64,000 bases of DNA from Schaalia odontolytica (GTDB lineage Bacteria; Actinomycetota; Actinomycetes; Actinomycetales; Actinomycetaceae). Both the position numbers and the translations under genes were made by a program. Below, piece by piece: positions 28,260 through 37,700 of this stretch. The stretch spans positions 806,001-870,000 of the forward strand of contig NZ_CP133472.1 of the NCBI RefSeq assembly GCF_031191545.1, written 5' to 3'. Within the stretch, counting starts at the first letter, position 1, and each line of letters starts with the position of its first letter. Below the pieces are notes generated by a model. It saw only the letters and a program-made list of their open reading frames with translations, was not told the DNA's origin and did no database searches.

Positions 28260-29792
28260 TCATGGAACCTCCACGCAGACACGCACCGGGTCTGACATGC
28301 GCCCGGAAGAGCGCGACACCGTCGTGATCTCGATGCAGTTCTCGCCGCTGGCCCCATCGACCGTCACGCTCGTTGAGTCGACGCGACCACGCGACTTACC
28401 GGCCGCGCCCGAGCCCTCGTAGGCGTACACGATGTCCTCAGAAGCGGGGCCCTCGGGCGCGGTCCACGTCCAGGTCACCGTACCGTCGGAATACTCGCCG
28501 ACCAGATTCGACACCTTCGGGGGAGCCACGCCCAACGCGTCACCCGGGGCAGCGGAGGTACTCCTCGCCTCCGGATCGGGAGAGATCCGCGTAAACGACC
28601 CCTGGCCGCGGAGCATCCCCACCACCAGTCCGGCCGCGATCACCGCGGCCACCAGCGCCAGCAGCACGCCCACCAGCGGCGAGATATTCTTCTTAGCCAC
28701 AGAGGATCCCTCGACGACACGGCGAGCCGAAACCTCGTCCGCAGCCGCAGAGCGCTCGATCTTCCACGAGTCCGCCACTGCCTCAACGCCGCCGGAACCA
28801 GCCCCACCCTCGAAGGAGTAAGAGGCCGAGCGCAGCCGCGTCGCGTCCGGGTCGATGACCGGGGCACCGCGCAGCCGCGTCTTCTGATCGGTGGCCACGG
28901 AGGTGGAAGCCTTAGAACGCTTTTGCTTGACCTCCATCTCCGTGCGGGGCTGACCCAGCTCCTCCTGCACGCGCTGCAGACCCCGACCAAACTCCATCGC
29001 TGACTGCGTGCGCTCAGCCGGGTCGATCGTCATCGCGGCGCGCAGAACGCGCTCCAGCTCCGCCGGGGCATCCGCGCGGCCCAGGCCACGCATGCGTCCG
29101 CGCTGCACGCGGTTCGCGATCGACGCCGCCGAATTATCACCGATTGGGTCCTCGAAGGGGCTGCGCCCCGTCACGAAGGTCCACGTCGTCGCCGCCAGGG
29201 CCCACACGTCCTGCAGGGGCGAGGCCGGGGAAGTGACATCCTGCTGCTCCGGGGGTGCCCACAGCACCGAGAAGCCATCGTAGGCGCCAACCTCCAACGC
29301 TCCCGCCTTCGACGCAACTCCGAAGTCCGCCAGGACCGGCTTGCCGTAGGCATCCAGCATGATGTTCGAGGGTTTGATATCTCGGTGTACGTAGCCCTGC
29401 CAGTGGAAGGTCTCGACGACGCCGCAAATCTTGATCATCGTGTCCAGGGCGTCCTTGAGCGACATGGGCCGCGCACGAACTTGCGTGAGGAGGTCGGCAA
29501 CCGGACAGTACTCCATGACGAGATACGCCCGCCCGTCCGCAGTCGTTCCCACCCCGTGCAACTCCACGACGGAGGGGTGCCCCGACAGGAGCGTCATCGC
29601 ATCGGCTTCACGATGCAGTTCCTTCGTGCCCCGCGCATCGCCCTGAGCGCGCACGACTTTGATGGCCACGTCTCGACTCGGCAGCTCCTGGCGATAGAGG
29701 AACACGTCGGCGAAACCACCTTGCCCCAGGGGACGAACCCACCGGAATCCCGGAATGTTCGGCCCCCTCATGCCTGCGACGACTGAGCTCAC
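28260..29792 (-). CDS. Membrane-anchored Ser/Thr protein kinase with FnIII-like sensor tail
   Basis: 510 residues. The kinase domain (~15-280) has the Gly loop LGQGGFADVF, the catalytic Lys in VAIKVV, HRDIKPSNIML and DFG (ADFGVAS). A juxtamembrane linker with Thr-rich repeats (TRLRGAPVIDPDATRLRS) could be autophosphorylated and read by the FHA protein. One membrane helix follows (~371-391, VGVLLALVAAVIAAGLVVGM). The ~120-residue outside part includes a FnIII-like segment (PKVSNLVGEYSDGTVTWTWT). Its ATG overlaps the transglutaminase-like gene stop by 4 nt. It lacks PASTA repeats, so it is not PknB itself. Confidence 0.93.
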   Translation of the reverse strand: MSSVVAGMRGPNIPGFRWVRPLGQGGFADVFLYRQELPSRDVAIKVVRAQGDARGTKELHREADAMTLLSGHPSVVELHGVGTTADGRAYLVMEYCPVADLLTQVRARPMSLKDALDTMIKICGVVETFHWQGYVHRDIKPSNIMLDAYGKPVLADFGVASKAGALEVGAYDGFSVLWAPPEQQDVTSPASPLQDVWALAATTWTFVTGRSPFEDPIGDNSAASIANRVQRGRMRGLGRADAPAELERVLRAAMTIDPAERTQSAMEFGRGLQRVQEELGQPRTEMEVKQKRSKASTSVATDQKTRLRGAPVIDPDATRLRSASYSFEGGAGSGGVEAVADSWKIERSAAADEVSARRVVEGSSVAKKNISPLVGVLLALVAAVIAAGLVVGMLRGQGSFTRISPDPEARSTSAAPGDALGVAPPKVSNLVGEYSDGTVTWTWTAPEGPASEDIVYAYEGSGAAGKSRGRVDSTSVTVDGASGENCIEITTVSRSSGRMSDPVRVCVEVP

Positions 29793-32464
29793 CGCTTGAT
29801 CTCCTCTCGCCTAGCGCGCGCGATCAGAGCGCTTTCCCTGCGCAGCTTGCGGCGCATGCGCAGGCTGCGCAGGGAGAAAGCCCGGCGCACGCGCGCAAAG
29901 AAGCCCGCACGCTTGGACACCTGGTCGCGCAGGTCCTTCACCTGTGCCCACGCGGCGCGTGCACGGTCGCGCGAAGAACCATTGGAAGCAAAGTTAGCGA
30001 CGTCGGCGAAGCGCGCGATGACGACGGGACCTGGAACGTCGCCTCCGAAGCGGCTCCAGCCGTCAATCACGTAGCGCCCCTTGTCGGCGACGCCTGCACT
30101 ATCCGAGGAGGAGGTCGCCCCGTCCTCGCCAAGGTTCGCCTCGTCCGTCACCAGCGCAAAGGGATCGCCCGGATCGTGCCCCAGTTCCCACTGGGAGGAA
30201 AGAGCCCACGCAGTCTCCTGACGAGTGCGTCCCAGATCGATACGCAGGCCATAGTCGGCGGCCAAGTCCACGACCTCGTCCCACGAACCCACCAGCGCCT
30301 CGCCGGCGGCAGCCCTGCGGCGACGCCTACGTCGGCCCGCCTTGAAGACCAGGATCGCCAGGGGGGGCATCATGAGGAGGATGACAGCGCCCGAGCCTGC
30401 GGCGATGAGACCCCAGGGAAGACCCACCTCGGGCGGCTTGAGCGGGTCGGCATTCTGGTCTCGTGTGGGCGGAGGCATCTCGGCCGGGGGCTCGGGAGGC
30501 TCCGGCGGCTGCAGGACCTGCGGGCGCGGGACGGAACGAGGCTTGGGTACCTGAGTCTGCGGCACATGGTCGCGCGGCGGAGTCGGGTCGAACACGCCCC
30601 AAACACCACCCGAGAACTCGACCTCGACCCACGCGCGAATATCGGATCCGCGCAGGGTCGCGGCACCTCCCTGGGAGCCACCCTCGGGGTAGGCTCCCAT
30701 GACGACGCGCGCGTTGATGCCCAACTGGTGCAGCATGAGAGCCATGAGAGCCGTGTACTGCTGATCGTCACCAATCAGGTTCTCGTCGGAGGCCAGCATG
30801 CGCTCCAGCCGATCGCTGCGCACGCCCGGCCGCGAAAAACGAGTGTTCTCGTTGAGGTAATAGCCGTTGGTGGACAAGTAGTGTTCGATGGCTCGCGCTG
30901 CCGCGAGCGGCGTCGACGCGTTCTGCGTGAGCTCGGCGGCCCTATCAGCGAGGCCGTCGGGAATATTCTTGTCCTCCAGGGTTGCCGACACCGCCACGAG
31001 GTTGGCCAGTTCTTCGTCGCGCACAGGCGCGACGAACTCCGTGGTCACGTTGTAGCTCATCGAACCGACGGGGCCGGTGGTCAGAGCCGCATTAGCCCAC
31101 GTATCGACATGGAGGCCCTTCTTCTGCCTGGCTGCCTGCCCGCCAGTGAAAGCGATCTGCGAGGGATTTCCCAGGACGGGAACCCACGGGCCTGACAGTC
31201 CTGTGGTCGTGAGCGTCACCACTGAGGAGCCCGGCGCGCGACCGGGGATGGTCGTATGAACCGGAATGTAACCCGTATGTCCGTCGTCTCTCTTCCGGGA
31301 CATGCCGAAGGTCGTACCGTCGTAGACGTCCATCGCGGCGATTCGCACACGCTGGTTCTCAGGTAGATCGGAGACGGTCAGCAGCGTCTCGTCCTTCAGA
31401 TCCGTCGTGTAGTGACGGAAGGAAGACATCGGGGAAGGGAATGCCTGAACGTCAAGGGGTGGCTGAATCAGGTCGCGCCCAACAAGGCGCCCGCGGGAGG
31501 ACCCCAGGAACGCCGCAGCCGGCATCGCCACGCCGACGGAGACCGCGAGCACGAGGATGGCACCAAGGGCTCGCCTCCCCACGTAGACGGTCGAGCGAGA
31601 ACGACGCCCAACCGTTGCCTCGCCGCCAGGCGAACTTGCTCGTCCCACGAGCACATCCTGCCCCAGGGTGATTCTCTGGTACTGGGCGGCGCTCGCCCAC
31701 CAGGCGACCACAAGCGCCCACCAGACCAGGACCAGCGACAGAGGGAGAGGATAGCGAGCGATACCAAAAAACACGGCGATAACCGCCATCGCCACGACGG
31801 GGATGGACCCCGGGACTGCCCGTCCGGCACGCGCAGTGATCAGGCCCGCCAGGACCGCCAGGATCAGGCCGCACATCCACGGCACGAGCGCCGGTCCGGA
31901 GTAGACCGACACCGGGGGCGTGAGCGTCAACAGGTCCTTCCAGGCACGGAAGGATCCGAGCACCATGACCTGCAGGGTCTGCCCCGTGGGCAGGAAGCCG
32001 TACAGCGCCTCGGAGCGCAGCGCGGCACCGCTGCCGACCAGGAAGTAGGTCGCCACAACGCTTAAGACCGTCGTGAGTGCATCCCACCGCCAGTGGGTAG
32101 AGGCCGCGGCGATCGCTAGGCCGCAGGCCACTCCTGCGCCGGCAGCGATCGCGCCAACTCCGCCACCGAAGACCGGTTCGAAGGCCGCGACAGGCCCCAC
32201 GAAGAGGAAGGCAAGCACCAGGAGGGACCATATCGGCAAGCTCGACCGGTACGTCGCGAAACGCTGCGTGACGGTCAGCAGGCGCGAACGCGTCGTCTTG
32301 GGACGAGGCCCCTGCTGCCCCACGTTGGGACGGTCACCGTCGCGGGAAGAGGAAGAAGGAACGGAGGCCGCTCGCACCTCGGTTGCAACGGGGGACGTCG
32401 GAGTCGTCTGAGCCTGCGATTCGACCCTTTGCGCGCGGGGCTTGGTATCAACGCTGGTGGTCAT
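29789..32464 (-). CDS. TgpA-like transglutaminase-fold membrane protein with degenerate active site
   Basis: 891 residues. The layout is: cytoplasmic N-terminus (~1-70), about six or seven membrane helices (DUF3488/TgpA N-terminal, ~75-330), a large outside domain with the transglutaminase core (~520-630), a Pro-rich linker, a further membrane helix (~675-695) and a cytoplasmic tail. The core has LIGDDQQYTALMALMLHQLG near residue 560, where active enzymes have a Cys at the position of this DDQQ. SDIRAWVEVEF near 611 has Arg where enzymes have the catalytic His; FDPTPP follows. So fold yes, catalysis probably no. The gene overlaps both neighbours by 4 nt. Confidence 0.87.
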   Translation of the reverse strand: MTTSVDTKPRAQRVESQAQTTPTSPVATEVRAASVPSSSSRDGDRPNVGQQGPRPKTTRSRLLTVTQRFATYRSSLPIWSLLVLAFLFVGPVAAFEPVFGGGVGAIAAGAGVACGLAIAAASTHWRWDALTTVLSVVATYFLVGSGAALRSEALYGFLPTGQTLQVMVLGSFRAWKDLLTLTPPVSVYSGPALVPWMCGLILAVLAGLITARAGRAVPGSIPVVAMAVIAVFFGIARYPLPLSLVLVWWALVVAWWASAAQYQRITLGQDVLVGRASSPGGEATVGRRSRSTVYVGRRALGAILVLAVSVGVAMPAAAFLGSSRGRLVGRDLIQPPLDVQAFPSPMSSFRHYTTDLKDETLLTVSDLPENQRVRIAAMDVYDGTTFGMSRKRDDGHTGYIPVHTTIPGRAPGSSVVTLTTTGLSGPWVPVLGNPSQIAFTGGQAARQKKGLHVDTWANAALTTGPVGSMSYNVTTEFVAPVRDEELANLVAVSATLEDKNIPDGLADRAAELTQNASTPLAAARAIEHYLSTNGYYLNENTRFSRPGVRSDRLERMLASDENLIGDDQQYTALMALMLHQLGINARVVMGAYPEGGSQGGAATLRGSDIRAWVEVEFSGGVWGVFDPTPPRDHVPQTQVPKPRSVPRPQVLQPPEPPEPPAEMPPPTRDQNADPLKPPEVGLPWGLIAAGSGAVILLMMPPLAILVFKAGRRRRRRRAAAGEALVGSWDEVVDLAADYGLRIDLGRTRQETAWALSSQWELGHDPGDPFALVTDEANLGEDGATSSSDSAGVADKGRYVIDGWSRFGGDVPGPVVIARFADVANFASNGSSRDRARAAWAQVKDLRDQVSKRAGFFARVRRAFSLRSLRMRRKLRRESALIARARREEIKR

Positions 32465-33690
32465 GCAAGCCCTCCGGCAACGATAATGCGCGGCAGTTCC
32501 TCAAGGCGCGCGCAGTCGAGGAGGACCCCTCGTCCGAGGTCTCGCCGGGTTCGTCCCTCAGCCCCACCGATTCGGATGATGGAAACAGGGACGTCAATGG
32601 GGGCCAGCCTCGCAAGGTGCGCGGCGTCGACATCGCTCACCTTCGGGCCAACCACGAGGGTGAGGGCTGAGACGCCGGGACGCTCAGCCACTGCCTCGCG
32701 CACGCGCAGTGCCAGGTCCCCGCCGGAACCCGCCTGGATCTCGGAAAGGGTGTCCAGAAGGCGCATGGCGCTACCCGACGGCAGCCAAGCCTCCGTCGTC
32801 GTGACGGACACGGTACGAGACTCTCGCAAACTGGCCAAACCAAGCGACGCCGCGACGGACACCGCGGTCTCGAAGGAGTCGTGATCCCAGACGTCGCGGG
32901 AAGTATCCAGCACAATAACGTGGTGGGAGCGGTGCGTTTCCTCGTACTGGCGCACGATGAGCTTGCCCAAGCGGGCTGTCGACTGCCAGTGGACGGCGCG
33001 CCGATCGTCTCCGGGCTCGTAGTCGCGCAGCGCATGAAAGGACACATCGGAACTGGAGAGCCTGCCCGTGGACACACCCTCGACATCCAGTTGGAAACCG
33101 GTGGCGTCGAAGGGAACGCGCACGGTTTTCGGGTGCACGTGAAGGATGACGGGCTCGTCCCACACGCGCACGCGGCGCAGCAGTCCGAGGGCGTCAGAGC
33201 GCACCGAACGCGCCGGCCCCACGTTGATGAGGCCGCGGTGACGAGAGGAGATAAGGAACAATTCGTCCCACGACCGTCGCGCACCCAGCGGGGGCACGAC
33301 GAATTCGCCGGTGCCCGAGCCGATCGGTAGCTCGATGATGCCCGACCGCACGGGCCGGTTACGTTCGTTGCGCACCGTAATCTCCCCGACGGCCGTCTGG
33401 CCTGCGACGATGCGCTCGTTGGGGACGCGGATCGAGACGAGGTGCGGGGGCTTCCAAGCGACGCGGGTGGCCGCCAGCACGAGTGCGACGGCACCCGCGA
33501 GCGCGCACGCCAACGCCTCGACCCACTGGAATGCGGCGGCGACCGCAACACCGGCGACGATGAGCACGATGACGGCCCAGCCGATCGGCGTGACCGCTCC
33601 CGCGAGCGCCGCAAGGGGCCGCGGACGGCCGGTCTGTTCCCTGCGGTGCCCGACCCCGTCTGCGCTATCCGAACGCTTCCCTTCCATCAC
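32461..33690 (-). CDS. DUF58 (von Willebrand A-like) protein
   Basis: 409 residues. Two membrane helices near the N-terminus (~34-50 and ~55-72) are followed by an outside-type segment (~75-200). The DUF58 signature is at ~210-250: DVSFHALRDYEPGDDRRAVHWQSTARLGKLIVRQYEET. DUF58 proteins are almost always encoded beside MoxR ATPases and may act as their adaptor or target. The gene overlaps the transglutaminase-like gene by 4 nt and follows moxR by 17 nt. The MoxR/DUF58/transglutaminase triplet is a widespread bacterial arrangement of unsettled function. Confidence 0.9.
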   Translation of the reverse strand: MMEGKRSDSADGVGHRREQTGRPRPLAALAGAVTPIGWAVIVLIVAGVAVAAAFQWVEALACALAGAVALVLAATRVAWKPPHLVSIRVPNERIVAGQTAVGEITVRNERNRPVRSGIIELPIGSGTGEFVVPPLGARRSWDELFLISSRHRGLINVGPARSVRSDALGLLRRVRVWDEPVILHVHPKTVRVPFDATGFQLDVEGVSTGRLSSSDVSFHALRDYEPGDDRRAVHWQSTARLGKLIVRQYEETHRSHHVIVLDTSRDVWDHDSFETAVSVAASLGLASLRESRTVSVTTTEAWLPSGSAMRLLDTLSEIQAGSGGDLALRVREAVAERPGVSALTLVVGPKVSDVDAAHLARLAPIDVPVSIIRIGGAEGRTRRDLGRGVLLDCARLEELPRIIVAGGLA

Positions 33691-33707
33691 TTCTACCGAG
33701 AGGCTCC

Positions 33708-34673
33708 TTACGCGCCGACCGCGGGTGCGGGGACCGAGGTGAGGGCGCGCTGGATGACGCCCTCGGAGGTGGCACCGGAGAAGGCGGCGTCGGGGTCAAC
33801 GACAATGCGGTGGGCCCACACGGGGACGGCGAGCGCCTTGACGTCGTCGGGCAGGACAAAGTTGCGTCCCTGGGCGGCGGCCCACACGCGGGTGCATCGG
33901 ACCATGCCGATCGCACCGCGCGTCGAGACTCCCAGCATGGAAGACTCGTCCTCTCGCGTGGCTTCCGCGAGGGCGGCCACGTAGTCCAGGACGGCGCGGT
34001 CCGTGTGATTATCCGCTGCGAGTGCGGACCAGGCGACGATGTCCTGGCCGGACACCATGGGTTGGAGGTTCTTGGATCGGTCGGGCGAGGCCGAGCCGTC
34101 AAGGACGTCGATCATGGCGCTACGCGAGGGGTAGCCGATCGACGTCTTCATGAGGAAGCGGTCCAGCTGGGCTTCGGGCAGGGGGTATGTTCCGGCCTGC
34201 TCGACGGGGTTCTGGGTAGCGATGACCATGAAGGGCTGGGGAGCGGGGCGACGCACACCGTCCACCGTGACCTGCGCTTCCTCCATGACCTCCAGGAGGG
34301 CCGACTGGGTCTTCGGCGAGGCGCGGTTGATCTCGTCCGCCAGAACGATCTCAGCGAAGACGGGGCCCGCGTGGAACACCCACTCGCCGGTCTTCTGGTT
34401 GAACATGTTCACGCCCGTGATGTCGGAGGGCAGCAGGTCGGGGGTGAACTGGATACGCGAGTGCGTGCCATCGATGACGGCGCTGATCGCGCGCGCCAGG
34501 GCGGTCTTTCCGGTGCCCGGGGCGTCTTCGAGCAGCAGGTGTCCTCCGGCAAACATGGTCGTGAGCGCGAGGCGCACCGCCTGGCGCTTGTCCAAGACCG
34601 CCACGGAGACCCCGTTGACGAGGTTCTTGAACACCTGGGCGAAACGCGTCGCGTCCTCAATGGACAGTGACAT
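33708..34673 (-). CDS. MoxR-family AAA+ ATPase
   Basis: 321 residues, the normal length. Walker A APGTGKTA (51-58), Walker B LADEINRASP (111-120), sensor 1 VIATQNPVEQAGTYPLPEAQ and the arginine finger region DRFLMK are all present. MoxR ATPases remodel or activate partner proteins, often metalloenzymes or cell-envelope complexes. Here it lies between the giant surface protein gene (77 nt upstream) and the DUF58 gene (17 nt downstream). It is expected to be cytoplasmic and to act on the DUF58 and transglutaminase-like proteins. Confidence 0.95.
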   Translation of the reverse strand: MSLSIEDATRFAQVFKNLVNGVSVAVLDKRQAVRLALTTMFAGGHLLLEDAPGTGKTALARAISAVIDGTHSRIQFTPDLLPSDITGVNMFNQKTGEWVFHAGPVFAEIVLADEINRASPKTQSALLEVMEEAQVTVDGVRRPAPQPFMVIATQNPVEQAGTYPLPEAQLDRFLMKTSIGYPSRSAMIDVLDGSASPDRSKNLQPMVSGQDIVAWSALAADNHTDRAVLDYVAALAEATREDESSMLGVSTRGAIGMVRCTRVWAAAQGRNFVLPDDVKALAVPVWAHRIVVDPDAAFSGATSEGVIQRALTSVPAPAVGA

Positions 34674-34750
34674 GAGTATCCTTTTCTCTTCGGTCGTTGT
34701 GTTGGTTGTCTGTGGGCTGGTTCCCGGGCTTTCCCGCTCGGGACTGTGTT

Positions 34751-37700
34751 CTAGTGCATGTACTTGATGATCTCTGTGCGCGTCGACAAGGTGATGTGGA
34801 GGGCAACCCGGTAGCCCTCACGAACGGGCAGTTCGGAGCCTTCGACCCTGAGGGCGGGGGTGTCAGTGGGCGATACGACGGCGTCGCTCTGAGCGTAGAG
34901 CGTACCGGTTCTGTCTCCGACGACCTTGAGGCGGCAGCCGTAGGTACACAGGCCCTCAATCTCCTCGGTGCGGCGGATTCCTATAGCGAAGCCACCGTCG
35001 GGGTAGCTGACGTAGTCCGCGTGAATCGGGATGTTCGCCCAGTCCTTGTCCGGGGGGGGCGGAGCGGCGGCGTGGTCGTTCCGCGGCGTTCCATTGACCC
35101 TGATGGAGCTCGATACCAGGCCCGAGGTCGAGATCTGGCAGAAGTAGAATGCCTGCTCGACCCCGTCGGTGCCGACCCTGTCCAACACGAAGCTCGTGCC
35201 CTTCTGGACCTTCCTGTTGACATCGTTGGCACGCGCCTTGTCGGCACACTCGGCGCCGCTCTTGCCCCAGAACACGGTGAGCTCGTTGGCGAGGTAGCCG
35301 CGTCCGGGCTTGACGTTCACATTCGTGACGAGGAGCTGGCCCGAGTTGCCCGTCGCCGTGATCGTCGGAGGGTCGATCTCGAAGGGCGGCGTGTTCGGGT
35401 TCGGCGGGATGCGCACAGTCTGGGGGGTCGACGTGGTGGCGTCTCCTTCGATGTTGCGCACGGTCACGGTCACGGTCGCGGTGGTGACCGAGTCCTCGAG
35501 GACCACCTTCTTCGGCTGAGGCTCGTTCGCCGTAACATTGTGCGGCTCACCGTTAACGGTGATGGTTGTCTGGCCCCATCCGCTGCCACCAGAGGAGCCG
35601 ACCGTCCACGAGACGAAGACCTTCGCCACGATCACGCCTTGTCCCTCCCAGCGTTCGGTGGTCACCGTGACGACCGGCTCGTCCGGGGCAACGTGTGAGG
35701 GACGAGGACGCCCGCTGGTGGGCGAGGACCACGGTCCGGCCTGCCCCTCGCCGTTGACGGCCCGGACCTGCACAGCGTAGTCGTGCCCGTTGACCACGGA
35801 AAGCGTGGCCGACGTGGTGGTGTAGCTGGTCGGTTGGCCGCCGTTGACCTGAAGCTCATAGTGGTCGATGTCCGACCCGCCGTTGCTGGCAGGGGCGACC
35901 CACGAGACCTTCAGTACCGAGTCTCCGGGCTCCACCTTGGGCGCAACCATCTGGCTGGGCTTTCCGACCGTCGTAATCCTATTCGACACCGCGGAGGGCT
36001 TGGAATCACCCTCGCTACTCGTAGCGACGACGTAGAAGGCGTAATCGCGACCGGCGCTGAGCCCATCGACCGCGCACGAGCCGCTCTTGCAGGTGGCCGA
36101 CACCTGCTGGCCCGAGTCCGCGTCGTAAACCTGGTAGCCGTTGATGCTGCTGCCGTTGTCCGCCCCCACGGAGAAGGTGAGGCGAGCCCCGCTGGTCCCT
36201 CTGGGCTCTGCGCGTAGGTTCGTTGGCGGGTCCGGCTTGCTGATGACGGTGACGGTGATGTTGCCCTGCGCCGAGCGCGACGGGTCGCGCAGGTAGTCGT
36301 TAATGCGGTAGGTGACTTTGATGGTTCCCACCTCGTCGGGGGTGATCGACACGACCGTTCCCTCGGTGTGAACCTGCGCGCTGCCCATCCCCAGCACCGC
36401 TCCCTCGATGGTCAGAGGAGAGCCGGGGAAGGGGTTGACGGCCTGTGAGGCGACATCCACCCTGACCGTCTCGCCGACCCGGGCACGCGTCCGGTAGTCA
36501 GACACGCTGACGGCAGGCTTGGAGGAGGCCACGACCTCGACGGGAACGGATCCCGACACCGAATTGCCGTCCGTGTCGGTCACGCTCACCGCGATGCTTC
36601 CGGCCTGGCCGCGTGCGGTGTCCTGGGCTGCGGTCACGGTGAGCGTCGATCCCGACACCGAGGCGCTAATGCCATCGGGGACGGTGCCCACCGAGTAGGT
36701 GAAGGTCGAGGGGTCGGCGCCCTCCGGGTCGGAAACTCCGAGTGCCAGATTCTGCGTCACAGGCTCCCCTCCCGCCTCGACGCGCACGCCGGTCGGGGTG
36801 AATGTGGGCGGCTGATTCTGGGTCGCGCGCACCCGAACGGGTACGGACAGGCTGGCCGACAGCGCGCCCCCGTCAGTTCCATCGCTGACCTGAATGGTAA
36901 ACGCTGAGTTCCCGGAGAAGCCCTCGGCCGCGGCGATGGTCAACTGTGACGAAGCGTCGGCGCTCACCGACGTCAGCCCCGCCTGCGCCACCGGGGTCGT
37001 GCCCTCCACCAGCTGCGGGGAGCGGCCGGAACGAACAATGACGTAGTCGGACAGGGAGATCGTGCGCTGAGATCCCGCGTCCACCTCTATCGGGAGGCTC
37101 GCGTTGTTCAGGAAGGGCGCGGTCGCGTTGCGTCCGGGGACGGTGACGACGGCCGAGTTGGTCAATCCATCACGGTCCGTGATCGTGTAGACGACGAGGC
37201 GCAGCTGATCGGAGACCGGGATCAGCAGGTCCTGGCCGTTCACTTCCACCCCGGGCTCGCCCGTGGCGACCTTCAGCTCGTCGACCGACCCGTCGGGGTC
37301 TTCGTCGTTGTCGGTGACGCGCACGCGCACCGCCGACCCGTCCTCGGGCAAGTCCGTATAGGCCACGTAGTCGTCGCGCGCGACGGGAGCTTTGAGGGGG
37401 ACATCCTCAGATACGTAGATGGTTGCCAAACCGGTGGCCGAGCCGCCTCGGCCATCCAAGACTGTGTAGGCGACCGCGTAACTACCGGGTTCGGACGGGG
37501 TACGTACCGAGATAGTGGAGGAAGAACGGACCTGAGGGTTAAGCGCGGGCGTGGGCGTACTCAGGCCGCCCTCGTCGAGGGAGAGCGTATCGCCGTCGGG
37601 ATCAACATCGTTGGACAGCACATTGATGTTGAGGACGCGATCGGGGCGAGCCTGCACCGTGTCTGGAACGGCCACGGGGTTCTGATTCGTCGCGGGGGAC

